Part shown: positions 54,927 to 64,000 of the stretch, piece after piece
Position numbering within the stretch: the stretch's first letter is position 1
Layout: each line of letters begins with the position of its first letter
Source: Flectonema sp. DT1601
Taxonomy: Eukaryota; Euglenozoa; Diplonemea; Diplonemida; Diplonemidae
Assembly (NCBI GenBank): GCA_964019425.1
Contig: OZ025838.1
Span: forward strand, 572,501 to 636,500
Length of the DNA: 64,000 nucleotides
Reading direction: 5' to 3'
The notes under the pieces: model-generated
The model's input: only the letters and a program-made list of their open reading frames with translations
Databases searched by the model: none
Told to the model about the DNA's origin: nothing
Translations under genes and position numbers: made by a program

Positions 54927-57383
54927 ATGTTGAAGGAGCAAAAAGAACAGCTGGGAGGGAGAAAAATCTCACTTCATGCGATCATCGCGTTACTTGCTAT
55001 GATTTTAATCGCATTAACAGCAGCGGCAATTTGGATTCCAACTGCGATACTGTCATCAGAGGCCCTGATTCAGGCTAGAAAAGACCAGGTAATTTCCACT
55101 ACAATCGCCACTTCTAATTCTGTTTTAGCATACTTTCAGACAGCATCCTTAGCTGCGAAGGAATTTAAAAATCTATACGAAATATCTCGATATCAATCAG
55201 GAGATAAAGCACACTTACACTACTTTAATAAATATTCAGAAGGGTCTTGGGTTCGTTTTAGTAAGCAACCGACACTCAAATCTCTGTTGTTATATTCAGG
55301 TATTCGCCATCCAAGAGATATAGCAAACAATTCTGAGTGTGATTCGAACGTGTTTTTACAAAGTTCTTCTTATTTATCAATAATTGATTCAAGTACCACT
55401 GTTGGATCAAATACCACAATTTGTGAACTACAATCACACAAATCATGTCAGCCAGATTCTGTTAGGGTTAACTACTTAGCATCATCAAGTAATAAGAATG
55501 ATCCCTTACATGTTATGAAAAGTTCTCATCGAGTATGTGACAGCTGGCTTGGATCATCGAAATTCGTATGGAGAATTCAAGGGCTTCCGGGTAGCCATGA
55601 AAGTCTTAATACTGGAATAACTGAGATGGAATGGATAGACCATATTTCAGTTGTCGGGTCGAAGAGAAAATCCTTATTTAAAAAAGTCTTTTTTCCATTG
55701 AAAGGACCTTCATGGGCACCCAATTCAGCCTTTGGTGCAGTTTCATTACAAATAAGTGGTAACGGGAATAGCTCTGTGACGACACTACCGCAGTTGCTGA
55801 GATCCATAGCCGAGGCAAGTGACTTGAATGAGATTCTGTACTTAATTACAAGAAAAGGAGAGCTAGCGGCTACCAGCCTTGCGGAACACGCAGTTGAAAT
55901 CGTGTCAAACGAAGGAGAGGTTTCTGGGATTAGGAATGCAAACAGTGCTGCTTCATTTGTAGATCCAATTGTTTCTATTTCTGACAATTTAATAAAGACC
56001 TATTGCAAACAGAAGAATAAAGTTTATAGCTGTGACTGGAGTCACATACCACTTCATTTTAAAACTGATTCAGATTATCTGATCATTCTAAAAGTTATAA
56101 GTGATCCTTTAGCATCTAATTTAAACGTACTCTTAGTAACAATTGTTAAAGAATCCCTTATTGTAAATCCAGCAAAGGAACTGAACGTTATAATCGCATG
56201 CACTGCTGCATCAGCTGTATTGATATTCGCATTTTGCGCACATGTAGTGGGGCATTCTGTTTCTAAACCGATTCGAGTATTCACTCAGAACATAACTGAA
56301 AGCAGTACCACGCTCAGCTTTGAAGAAGTAGCAATCTATCCTCAAAGTCTCATAGCTGAAGTATGTGAAATGAACCACGCATTAGAAATGCTCACTCATA
56401 AACTATCGTATTATAAGTCTTTCTTACCTGACTCTGCATATGGAAATGGTAAGCAAAAAGGTGATGACGAGTTGAGCAACAGTGAATTATTGAAGTCAAA
56501 GGGAAGTGAAGAAAGCGCTGTGGTTAAACAAGAAAATCAAAATCCTCTCAAAGGAAGTGCTGCGAGTCTGGTGTCGGTCATATCACTTCACTTTGTAACT
56601 GACTCGATTCGTGAGAAAAACTGCATCGTTATTGCAACAAACATCAGAGACTGGACTACTAAACTACTGCAAAGCGGAGCAGGTTCATTTGAGTTCACAC
56701 AATGTACTTACATTGCAACGTTATCAGAGATTGCTGGTAATGAGGGTAAGATTATTTTCGTTAATGGCGATCGCTCACTTATATTATTTCCTAGAATTGT
56801 CGATGGTGGTGATTGCAGCCGTCGACTGTTGTCGATTAGAAAAAGAAAAATAACCAGTAACTTAGTAGTAGCTATGTCAGTCGGTAGGGTATTTGTTGGG
56901 TTGGTTGGAACTGATAGATTTCGGTCAAATAATGTTGCTGGAGCTGTTGTATCTCAAGTGTGTAAATTATGTGAGAATGTCGGGAAAGGATTATACTCTG
57001 ACCAATTACTTGCAGTGGTTACACTCGATGTTGTTTCCAGATATCCAATGGAAATATGTCCCGCAGGAGTAATGATTTCCAACAAGTCTAATGTTACTAA
57101 GTTTGGAATCCTCAATTGCATGAAAGCCAATGCACAAGGATGGCTATTCGATTCGGATAACACTACCTTCAGTGATGAAGGTAGTGTTTGTGGTGCTTTC
57201 TTCAAACTTGTAGACAGTATTATCAAAGAAACTGCTGATGTTTTTGAACAATTTGAAGCTTTTCGTATGTCTTGTGAACCAATGCTTACCTGTGATATTC
57301 TTGATGAAACTTGTCAAGAATTTATTAAGTTCATTACCACGGATGTTGAGACTTTTGAAAAAGTTGCGCTCATCAAACTTTAA
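54927..57383 (+). CDS. Two-pass receptor with degenerate class III cyclase-like domain
   Basis: An 818-residue intronless protein. The first membrane helix is about 16-40 (IIALLAMILIALTAAAIW). Residues 45-415 are extracellular, probably a Cache-type sensor. The second helix is about 420-440 (IIACTAASAVLIFAFCAHVV), then a HAMP-like linker (SKPIRVFTQNI) and a helix ending in YYKSFLPDSAYG. Residues about 548-740 recall a nucleotide cyclase: DRSLILFPRI, then SVGRVFVGLVGTDRFRSNNVAGAVVSQVCKL, which aligns with GIHTGEVVAGLVGS..R...VIGDAVNVAARL. The metal-binding Asp residues and the Asn/Arg of the transition-state site are missing, so it probably signals without making cAMP. Protists carry many such receptors. 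Confidence 0.72.
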   Translation: MLKEQKEQLGGRKISLHAIIALLAMILIALTAAAIWIPTAILSSEALIQARKDQVISTTIATSNSVLAYFQTASLAAKEFKNLYEISRYQSGDKAHLHYFNKYSEGSWVRFSKQPTLKSLLLYSGIRHPRDIANNSECDSNVFLQSSSYLSIIDSSTTVGSNTTICELQSHKSCQPDSVRVNYLASSSNKNDPLHVMKSSHRVCDSWLGSSKFVWRIQGLPGSHESLNTGITEMEWIDHISVVGSKRKSLFKKVFFPLKGPSWAPNSAFGAVSLQISGNGNSSVTTLPQLLRSIAEASDLNEILYLITRKGELAATSLAEHAVEIVSNEGEVSGIRNANSAASFVDPIVSISDNLIKTYCKQKNKVYSCDWSHIPLHFKTDSDYLIILKVISDPLASNLNVLLVTIVKESLIVNPAKELNVIIACTAASAVLIFAFCAHVVGHSVSKPIRVFTQNITESSTTLSFEEVAIYPQSLIAEVCEMNHALEMLTHKLSYYKSFLPDSAYGNGKQKGDDELSNSELLKSKGSEESAVVKQENQNPLKGSAASLVSVISLHFVTDSIREKNCIVIATNIRDWTTKLLQSGAGSFEFTQCTYIATLSEIAGNEGKIIFVNGDRSLILFPRIVDGGDCSRRLLSIRKRKITSNLVVAMSVGRVFVGLVGTDRFRSNNVAGAVVSQVCKLCENVGKGLYSDQLLAVVTLDVVSRYPMEICPAGVMISNKSNVTKFGILNCMKANAQGWLFDSDNTTFSDEGSVCGAFFKLVDSIIKETADVFEQFEAFRMSCEPMLTCDILDETCQEFIKFITTDVETFEKVALIKL

Positions 57384-59629
57384 CTTTTCTTCTTCTTTTT
57401 TTTTTTTTTGCATCCCCACTTTTGTATAGAAAGAATTATAATTGACCCGATAGATCACAGTTCACAATTCCGTTCTTTGTTTTGCCCTATAGTTTGCGTC
57501 TTTAACTTAACCAAATCAACCTCTTGCTTTTAGATTAAATTAGTCTCAGCGATTGCGAAAAAGTAACAACATTTTGTATTTGTGACTGGTGGTTTTTCTG
57601 ATTTCTGACAAGCAGCTCCATTATGCAAGTGCCTATTACTTCGCCCCTCGGGAATTACAGAACAAGATCAAAGGCTCAATTATATATTGCGCACAGAAAA
57701 TTTTTATTTCACTAAAAAAGATGATACTTAAAAAAAAAAAAAAACTCAATGAAAAACAAAACAAGCACGTTCAGGTGAGATACGTGCCACCTGCCCTGTG
57801 ATATTAAAGAGGTTTTCCCCCTCTTTTTGTCGTGCTATTTTCTTTTTTTTTCACCCCCCTGTTTCTACCTATCCAGACAATTTTATTAAGTTTCCCATTA
57901 ATGCATGTTTTCAAGCTGTAACGACCTGCGGGGCATGGGAAGCTCAACCTGTAGTGCGTGGTTCCCGGGTCAATTTGACTTGACAGCATTTCTTTCTCTG
58001 GTAGGTTAACCCTTGATTTATTTATCCAAGTCCCCCTTCTGTCTACCGGTACTTGATATTAATTTTGTTTTTAATACCCAAAGTTGCTATTACATTGTCA
58101 AAGTTTTACCCATCCAACCCTAACAATTCCCATTATCATCAACTTGCATTTTGACCTTAAACACAGCAACTCGGAAAGATAATTGTTTGAACATTCAAGA
58201 GAGAGACGTTTTTAAAGTGACACGAGTCTCTTCTACAAAATTCAAGAATCGTTTATTCTCCTTTTGAACTGTAATATTAAAGAAAAAAACAAATGGAAGT
58301 CTATTACTCCCCTCTTCAAATATCAAGCATCACCCTTGGTCACTGTATTTAAAACTAATGTTAAATTATCTTTATGTGTCTATGATACAACACAGTTGTA
58401 ATTTTTACAAAATCGAACATACATCCCCTCCTCAAATAGCAAATCACCTTGCCACCCCACCCTCCAGTACTTTATTTGCAGCTGTATTTTCATTTTAATT
58501 AAGGTTTTTTATTTATTTAATTTTTTTTAATTATTTTTTTTTTTTTAAATCATCCGAACTTCTGTACAAGGTGGAAAGCTGACGATAGCATGCTGTGTTC
58601 AGGATGCCTCCCCAGCCTAAACCTTGATTTATTTGTCCAAGTCTCCTCCAGCCTAAGCTTTTTCTATAACAATCCTAACAAGATTGGACCTAAACAAGCT
58701 CTATAAGCCCTGTTGATTTCCTGATTCTTGACTTCCTAGGCTTCGTAGATAAAATAAATAAATATATAGTTTGCTGTATGCGATGCACATTGTGGAATGT
58801 AATTGACTTTTTTTTATCTGTCTATTATTGTTTCCCTTTTTTATGATGTACTAGCAAGGAAAATTTTTTCCATTTCAGCTTCTTTCCTTTCCTTGATCTA
58901 GCTGAGGGTGGGTACATGACTTTGGTACTCAGCTAAAGCAATACCGCTCTCTTGGTCATCATAAGCCGAGAAACTCCTCTCTCTTTTTAATTCAGTAAAT
59001 TAACATCGTTATGTAAGAGTAATGTTATTATGGTAACAAACTGTTACGTAACACGAATTCCATAAATGTCATTTACACTTTCTGACGAATATCGTGGTCG
59101 GACCTGATCTGAATTCGATTTTTCTTTTTTTTTTTTTTTTCGGGTTTTCTGTCGAGATTTTCGTCCTGCTACTGCAGCTGATACGAAATCAGATAATATC
59201 TAATTCCTCCATCTTTCATTTTTGATAATTCACCCAGCGAGACTTCCTCTCTTAACGGTTTTCAGTAGCCATCTCTTCAGGTCATCATTAGCGTCGAGTT
59301 TAAGCTCTCTATGTGTGAGCTTTTCCTGAAGTTTTGGTTTTCCCTAGCTTGGGTAAATAAATAAGTAAATAAAATAATTGGAAAACTACTTTATCACAGA
59401 TATAAAGTTATCCTCACCTCTCTTTATTGATCGCATTGCCACCGACCCTTTTTATTGCTTTTCGTGTCTTTATTGTTTGATAAAAGAACACAAAGAGACA
59501 TTTTGCCCTGTCGTTCTTTCTTTCAATTTTATTTTGTTGTCCTCAGCAATTGAAATTTTATTTTTGTCATGGTGGGTTTCTTTTTTCGTAGTATTTGGCA
59601 GCGTTTGAGACACATACTAACTAACATAC
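57384..59629. other. Intergenic 2.2 kb, repeat fragments
   Basis: No supported gene up to the small gene at 59630. It contains an R2 fragment (about 58060-58112), the R1 copy at 58308-58447, and CCTTGATTTATTTATCCAAG-type motifs at 58011 and 58622 (also 63574). Confidence 0.6.
58308..58447. mobile_element. R1 retroposon copy, 5'-truncated
   Basis: 58327-58428 match the repeat at 40250-40351 with few changes. The copy is bracketed by similar sequences, CCCCTCTTCAAATATCAA at 58309 and CCCCTCCTCAAATAGCAA at 58424, consistent with a slightly aged target-site duplication. A weaker R1 remnant with a degraded hairpin lies at 62222-62280. Confidence 0.6.
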
Positions 59630-59638
59630 ATGATTTTG
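59511..59638. repeat. Direct repeat copy 1 (5' leader of small gene)
   Basis: Matches 61164-61291 at a constant offset of 1,653 bp with one visible mismatch over 128 bp. Covers the leader, the pyrimidine-AG sites and the start codon. Confidence 0.92.
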
Positions 59639-59995
59639 TACTCAATGGATTACACTGATACTTCAAATAATATCGATGACGTCTCTTATATAGGAATTCG
59701 TATCCGAATAGAGTTGACTCACTTTATTGTTGCGCTAGTCTCATTTGAATCCATGATCATCCGTGACATTCTTAAAGGTACAAAGGATTTAAGACTCCCT
59801 TTCGATCATTTTGACAAGATGTACCAAACTACAGAATATAGTTTCCATATGATACCATTAAAAGCTCAGACTGATATGGATGTTACAATGACACCTGCGA
59901 ATAGGGTAGGCAAAGATAAAGTAAAACGCAAGTTGGATGACGACTCATCTAATAACTCGACTGTAATAGTGAAACGACCAGACGTCAAAAATTAA
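59630..59995 (+). CDS. Small nuclear-looking protein, 121 residues
   Basis: A 121-residue protein with balanced composition: a helical core (RIELTHFIVALVSFESMIIRDILKG), a short β-like segment, and a basic tail with a likely bipartite nuclear signal (KVKRKL ... IVKRPDVK). No family recognised. Its 5' leader, including the start codon and the next five bases (59511-59638), is repeated almost exactly at 61164-61291. A TTTGGCAG site ends at 59601, 29 nt before the ATG. Confidence 0.6.
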   Translation: MILYSMDYTDTSNNIDDVSYIGIRIRIELTHFIVALVSFESMIIRDILKGTKDLRLPFDHFDKMYQTTEYSFHMIPLKAQTDMDVTMTPANRVGKDKVKRKLDDDSSNNSTVIVKRPDVKN

Positions 59996-60105
59996 AATTC
60001 AAATTGAACAAAAGCAAATAAACATTGCTAGCCCTATCCTGGCGAGCTCCGATGGATTTATCTTAGAATGATAGCAACTTCAACATAGAATGAAGTCCCT
60101 TAGAA

Positions 60106-60290
60106 ATTACTGATGAAAGCCTAAAAAGAGAAGTAGTATAAGATTAAGGCTCCTGAAACTACGTATTCTATTACCCTTTTTAATGTTAGGAAACTGTGGA
60201 AATGAATACTTTTCTTTTTACTAATCTCTACTTTTCTTATTCTCACTTTTCTGTTCTAAAATTAATGATACTAACTAATAGTTTATTTTA
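60106..60290. repeat. Diverged repeat of the window start
   Basis: Related to positions 1-165. Both copies have TGATGA then CTGA about 40 nt later, the spacing of a C/D snoRNA, but the terminal stem is absent and the similarity runs on well past the D box. Confidence 0.6.
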
Positions 60291-61163
60291 GTTAACTCTG
60301 ATGCAATAAAGATATTAATTGCTTCATCATTCAAATGTTCAAGTAGTGTGGTTATTTTGCTTTTTTCTTTGTCTTGCTGGAATTCTTATCTGAGAGTCGT
60401 TGCTAGTCATTAAAGGTGTAAGCCAAGTACAAGTTGTCTCCTGTAGTGTGTTTTGTGGGTAGTCAGAAAACAACAATACCGCTTTTTTTTTTTTTTTTTT
60501 TTTTTTTTGGTTGAATTATCAACTTAAGATATTTGTAGCTCTCTTTATTACTTGGTGGCTGGTTTATTTTTTCAGTTTACACTTTTATTAAGTTCCTTCT
60601 TGTCTGTGACACTGTTTTAACTTCCTGCTCAATGACAATGTTACATAGTTTCTCTAACCAAAAAAAAAAAAAAAAAATTATAAATTATTTAATGTGAGTG
60701 ATATTTGATTCACATTTCCGCTGATTTCTGGAAAATAAATTGTTATGTTGTATTTCGTTGTGTTTTTATTCTTTTTTACATACCTTGTAAGTTTTATTTT
60801 TTTGAGTCTTGCAAAGGTTACTCATTTATTTCGCTTTTAAAAAAAAAAAAAAAAAATTGGGTTTATTCGTTCTTCTTTTCTAATATTGTTATTTAAATTT
60901 TTTCCTCTCTTTTTTTTTTTGGCTGGGCATAATTTGGTATTCCCTTTTTTTTTTTGAGTCTCTCATCTCCTCCCTGTGTGAGCTTCCTTTAGTTTGCAAA
61001 CTTTGAGATGTCGTAATCTAACCTTCTTATTGAAGGTGATAGTTCACTTTCCCTGCTTTTCGCGTTGCTTTTACTTGGTTTCCGCTCGGAACCGTCGTTG
61101 TTTGCCTGTAAGATCAAGTTGCATTGAAGGCGCGGGATTTTTTTTTTTTTTTTGTTTAAATCG

Positions 61164-61291
61164 TCGTTCTTTTTTTCAATTTTATTTTGTTGTCCTCAGC
61201 AATTGAAATTTTATTTTTGTCATGGTGGGTTTCTTTTTTCGTAGTATTTGGCAGCGTTTGAGACACATACTAACTAACATACATGATTTTG
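61164..61291. repeat. Direct repeat copy 2, leading into a short frame
   Basis: The second copy of the leader. Its ATG (61283) opens an unrelated short frame (MILDEMKEKYF...), probably not a gene. Near identity implies a recent duplication or ongoing conversion. Confidence 0.9.
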
Positions 61292-62286
61292 GATGAAATG
61301 AAAGAAAAATATTTTATTATTTTTACTTGCATGCAATCCGCTGCCCCTAATCTGACAATTCCTTCCAACCGAAGCTATAACAGTGCAATTTTATGATTTG
61401 GATTCTCTATTAGTGGGGGGCCCTGCCTCCCAGATTTAGCAAAAAAACGGCGGCTAGTCCGCGTGGTGTCCCATCTCCCTGTGTGAATTATGAGGATGTT
61501 TATGCTCGCCTCTTTTTTAATTTTGGAGCGGCATGATCGAAGACAATCTTTCTTTTCCCTCTTTTATTTCCAATCCCGTCGCCCCCCGGGAAGTTTAATT
61601 GTAGAGACTAGCAAGGCAGGGCATTTTGATTTCCATTTGTGACAGCTGGGGGGAGTGGAGTGTAGCGAGGGAATGGCACTTTGCCACTTACCGGCTGTTG
61701 ACCGTAAATGCGGGTTATCATGTTTCCTTTTTATTTTAGGTTTTTTGTTAGTGGTTAGATGTGCTACGTTTACTTATTCCACAACGTGTTTCGCAATCTT
61801 GAACTACTTTTAATACAGTTTTAATTAATACTAACTATTGTGTTTTTATAATTTTTTTTTTTTTATATTTTAATTTAGTACACTTTTTTTATAATAAACT
61901 CATATTCTGACTGTTGAATAGATTTCGATTTATTTTTTATTTTATGTGTTGACCTCCCCTCTAATTATCTTATCTGTATCCAACTAGCTCTTAACAGAAG
62001 TGGTCCCATTTCTCTGGGGTAAGGGGCAGTGTCATGTTATTATTATTTTTTTTTTTTGTTTTTTAGCAACTATAAATATTTCATTCAGTCACGTACTTCT
62101 TAATATATTAATTTTTGTATTAATACCTAAAGTTGTTACTGTTGTTACATTTGTGGAACTATCTCCTTCTCCCAGGATCCTCCTACTAAGTTAGGCAATC
62201 ATAGTTCATTGTATCCTTAACAGATGTTAAATTATCGTTATGTTAATATGATACGATGTAGTTGTATTTTATAAATTTAACCCCCC

Positions 62287-62390
62287 ATCCACCAAAAAAA
62301 CCAGGCAATGTTCAACGCCTCCTGTTTCATGGTGACAGTACTTTTATTTTTTGTGCAAAGACCTGCAGTATTCTTCCCATCAAATTTCCC
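62287..62390. repeat. Diverged repeat, partner at 63280-63395
   Basis: Shared blocks: TCCACCAAAAAAA, CAATGTT, CTCCTGTTT, GTGACAGT, then TGTGCAAAGACCTGC[AG]GTATTC. The 63280 copy has a longer T-run inside. No coding content. Confidence 0.7.
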
Positions 62391-64000
62391 CCCATTCTAC
62401 TAAATCTTTTATACTTCGCTGAGGTATTTTTATGTATTTTTTTTATTTAGTTATGTTTCAGTAGCATTGTGCTCTCTCCTAAACAACAATTGCAATAAGT
62501 TTGAGGTGTTTAGTGTCTGCCCTATTTATTTCAATGTAGCTATGGGTGGGAGAGAGTCTACATGGCTGATCACTTGACTTCTTGTGAGTCTTTCATTAAG
62601 TCGTTGATCCTTTACTTGTTCATTCTCTCTCTATAAGTTTATTCTTTTCATTGCTCTCTTCTTAGTCTCTTCTTTTGCTTTTCAGCATCTTCTGGTAACA
62701 ATTTCTTAATGCTCCGTCACTGGAGTGGTTGTGAGAGGAACTCATTAATTAGGTAGACATGCTGCTTTTCAAGCTTGTCAAGTGAGTCTCACAGTTGTGA
62801 GCTTTCCTGATACTGCTCCCTAAAACTATATCTTTAATTTTATTATTTTCAGTCTTGATACTCTCGAGGAGAAGATTCATGTTTTATCTTTCATATTCGT
62901 GAAGTAAACCATCGAGATTTCCGACACCATAAGTTCTTTGGAACTGAATGGCAGTCTTTCACGCTGTTATTGATCAACAATCTTAATTAGTCATCTTAAG
63001 GAGTTATCTGACAATCTGTTATTGTTAAAGTTTCCACTTCAGAGTGTTTTTGTGAGGAGGAAACTAATCGCACACATCGAGAGGAAAACAGATTGCTCGC
63101 TCCTGAGGGCTGATATCATGAGCCATGTTAGGGAACTTGTAGAGAATTACGATCTTTCTATAGTAGATGCACTGATCAAACTGAGCTTTCTGCATTTCTT
63201 TTGCACGTTGTTTTAATTTACAGCTGTTTTTCACTGTTGTGGTAGCGTAGGAAAGGGGTGCTCAACCACATTCACGTGGCCTCCACCAAAAAAAAACCTT
63301 TCAATGTTACGACTCCTGTTTTATAGTGACAGTTTTTTTTTTTTTTTTTTTTTTTGTGCAAAGACCTGCGGTATTCTTCCCAGATAGATATTTTCGTATC
63401 TTATTAAATATTAAATCCCCCTTAAGAATACAATATCATACTACCCCCTTTGACATTAACATTATTTTAGTTATGTACGAGCTTAATCTTCTTTTCAGTT
63501 TAACCTTATTACTTATTTTAGTATTATAAAGTTTATTACTGTTTCTACATTGTCAAACTATCACCCTCCCGCCCCTTGATTTATTTATCCAAGTCACCCC
63601 TGATCAGTTCTCTTTATTTTCGTTTGTTGTTTTCAACCTGTTAGCCTCTGGAAAAGGTGGGAGCTAGGAGTCACTAACTAACATGCTACGGATGGTCCTC
63701 TGTCGTTATGAGTTCCTTAGTTTGCAGCTACATACTTTCTATTTTTTCCAGTGGGAAGCTACTGGCCTGTTTGCGGAGAGTTGAATTTATCCTTTTTCTT
63801 TTTTTGTATTCCTCTCTTCTCTTCTTTTCACATTTCAACACGGCAGTTTTCGTATACGGTTTATAAGAAGCTTTTGTGTGGGAATCTAATGGTTCAGCCA
63901 TGTTTTTTTTCATTCTTAATAATCTAATTATTACTAACCAACTCCGTTGTCTCTTTTTTTGTACTTTATGCCCTTCTCGACTCTATTTTTTAAAATTCCT

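Larger units (their letters stand above)
59996..64000. other. Repeat-rich right end, no further gene
   Basis: Apart from the repeats listed, no credible gene. A 64-codon frame ending at 63216 after CCACTTCAG (RRKLIAHIERKTDCSLLRADIMSHVRELVENYDLSIVDALIKL) has a balanced composition and might be an exon or gene remnant. An R2 fragment lies at about 62115-62160 and another at 63525-63570. Confidence 0.5.

Noticed and set aside
61480-61545. snRNA with Sm-like AATTTTGG at about 61519
   Set aside because: A small GAGG/CCTC hairpin precedes it, but the sequence does not match U1, U2, U4, U5 or U6 as I know them; a chance match is likely in AT-rich DNA.
1-64000. CRISPR arrays, bacterial operons, plasmid or phage genes
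   Set aside because: No direct repeats with unique equal spacers, no Shine-Dalgarno-led gene clusters and clear spliceosomal introns.

Overview
The window is nuclear DNA of a unicellular eukaryote. Evidence: a kinesin, a copine, an F-box protein, a eukaryotic primase small subunit, a PSP1-domain protein, a signal-peptide-bearing type I membrane protein of about 1,940 residues, ten short spliceosomal introns (58-97 nt, GT...CAG), and intergenic DNA full of long T and A homopolymers. I cannot fix the lineage. No rRNA, no intact tRNA and no bacterial-type operon was seen.

The main architectural fact is that all 22 protein genes I can support lie on the + strand, with nothing convincing on the - strand. 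Many are preceded, usually 8-35 nt before the start codon, by a pyrimidine tract ending in AG. The introns inside genes instead end in an A-rich AACAG-type acceptor. One-way gene arrays with pyrimidine-AG sites before start codons resemble the polycistronic, trans-spliced layout of euglenozoans (and of dinoflagellates, which are GC-rich unlike this DNA). Here trans-splicing is an inference, and 5'-UTR introns are the alternative.

Layout. 1-3.1 kb: sirtuin-like protein lacking the zinc module, then a multi-pass membrane protein with one intron. 3.3-4.2 kb: a foldback element with inverted repeats, a G/C-run tandem repeat and tRNA-like fragments. 5.6-14 kb: 2OG-Fe(II) oxygenase-like protein, a 1,264-residue kinesin, and a PH-containing copine. 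16.3-18.9 kb: a 94-residue protein and a 15-copy mosaic tandem array. 18.9-31 kb: FSH1-type serine hydrolase, a secreted protein, the giant surface protein (4 exons), a 66-residue ORF, a coiled-coil protein and a PSP1-domain protein (2 exons). 34-39.5 kb: short F-box protein, GH76-type glycosidase, M20 dipeptidase-like enzyme, PDZ-like protein. 43.6-49.4 kb: an unrecognised five-exon coiled-coil protein, primase small subunit, and a two-exon membrane protein. 51.7-57.4 kb: UNC-93-like transporter and a two-pass receptor with a degenerate class III cyclase-like domain. 57.4-64 kb: a repeat-rich tract with one small nuclear-looking protein gene whose 5' leader is duplicated 1.65 kb downstream.

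The genes are functionally mixed (cytoskeleton, membrane traffic, signalling, replication, carbohydrate and peptide breakdown). They form no recognisable pathway, as expected if the array is a transcription unit rather than an operon of related functions. Several dispersed short repeat families occupy the gaps. One of them (28.4, 40.1-40.35 and 58.3 kb) behaves like a 5'-truncating retroposon flanked by direct repeats.
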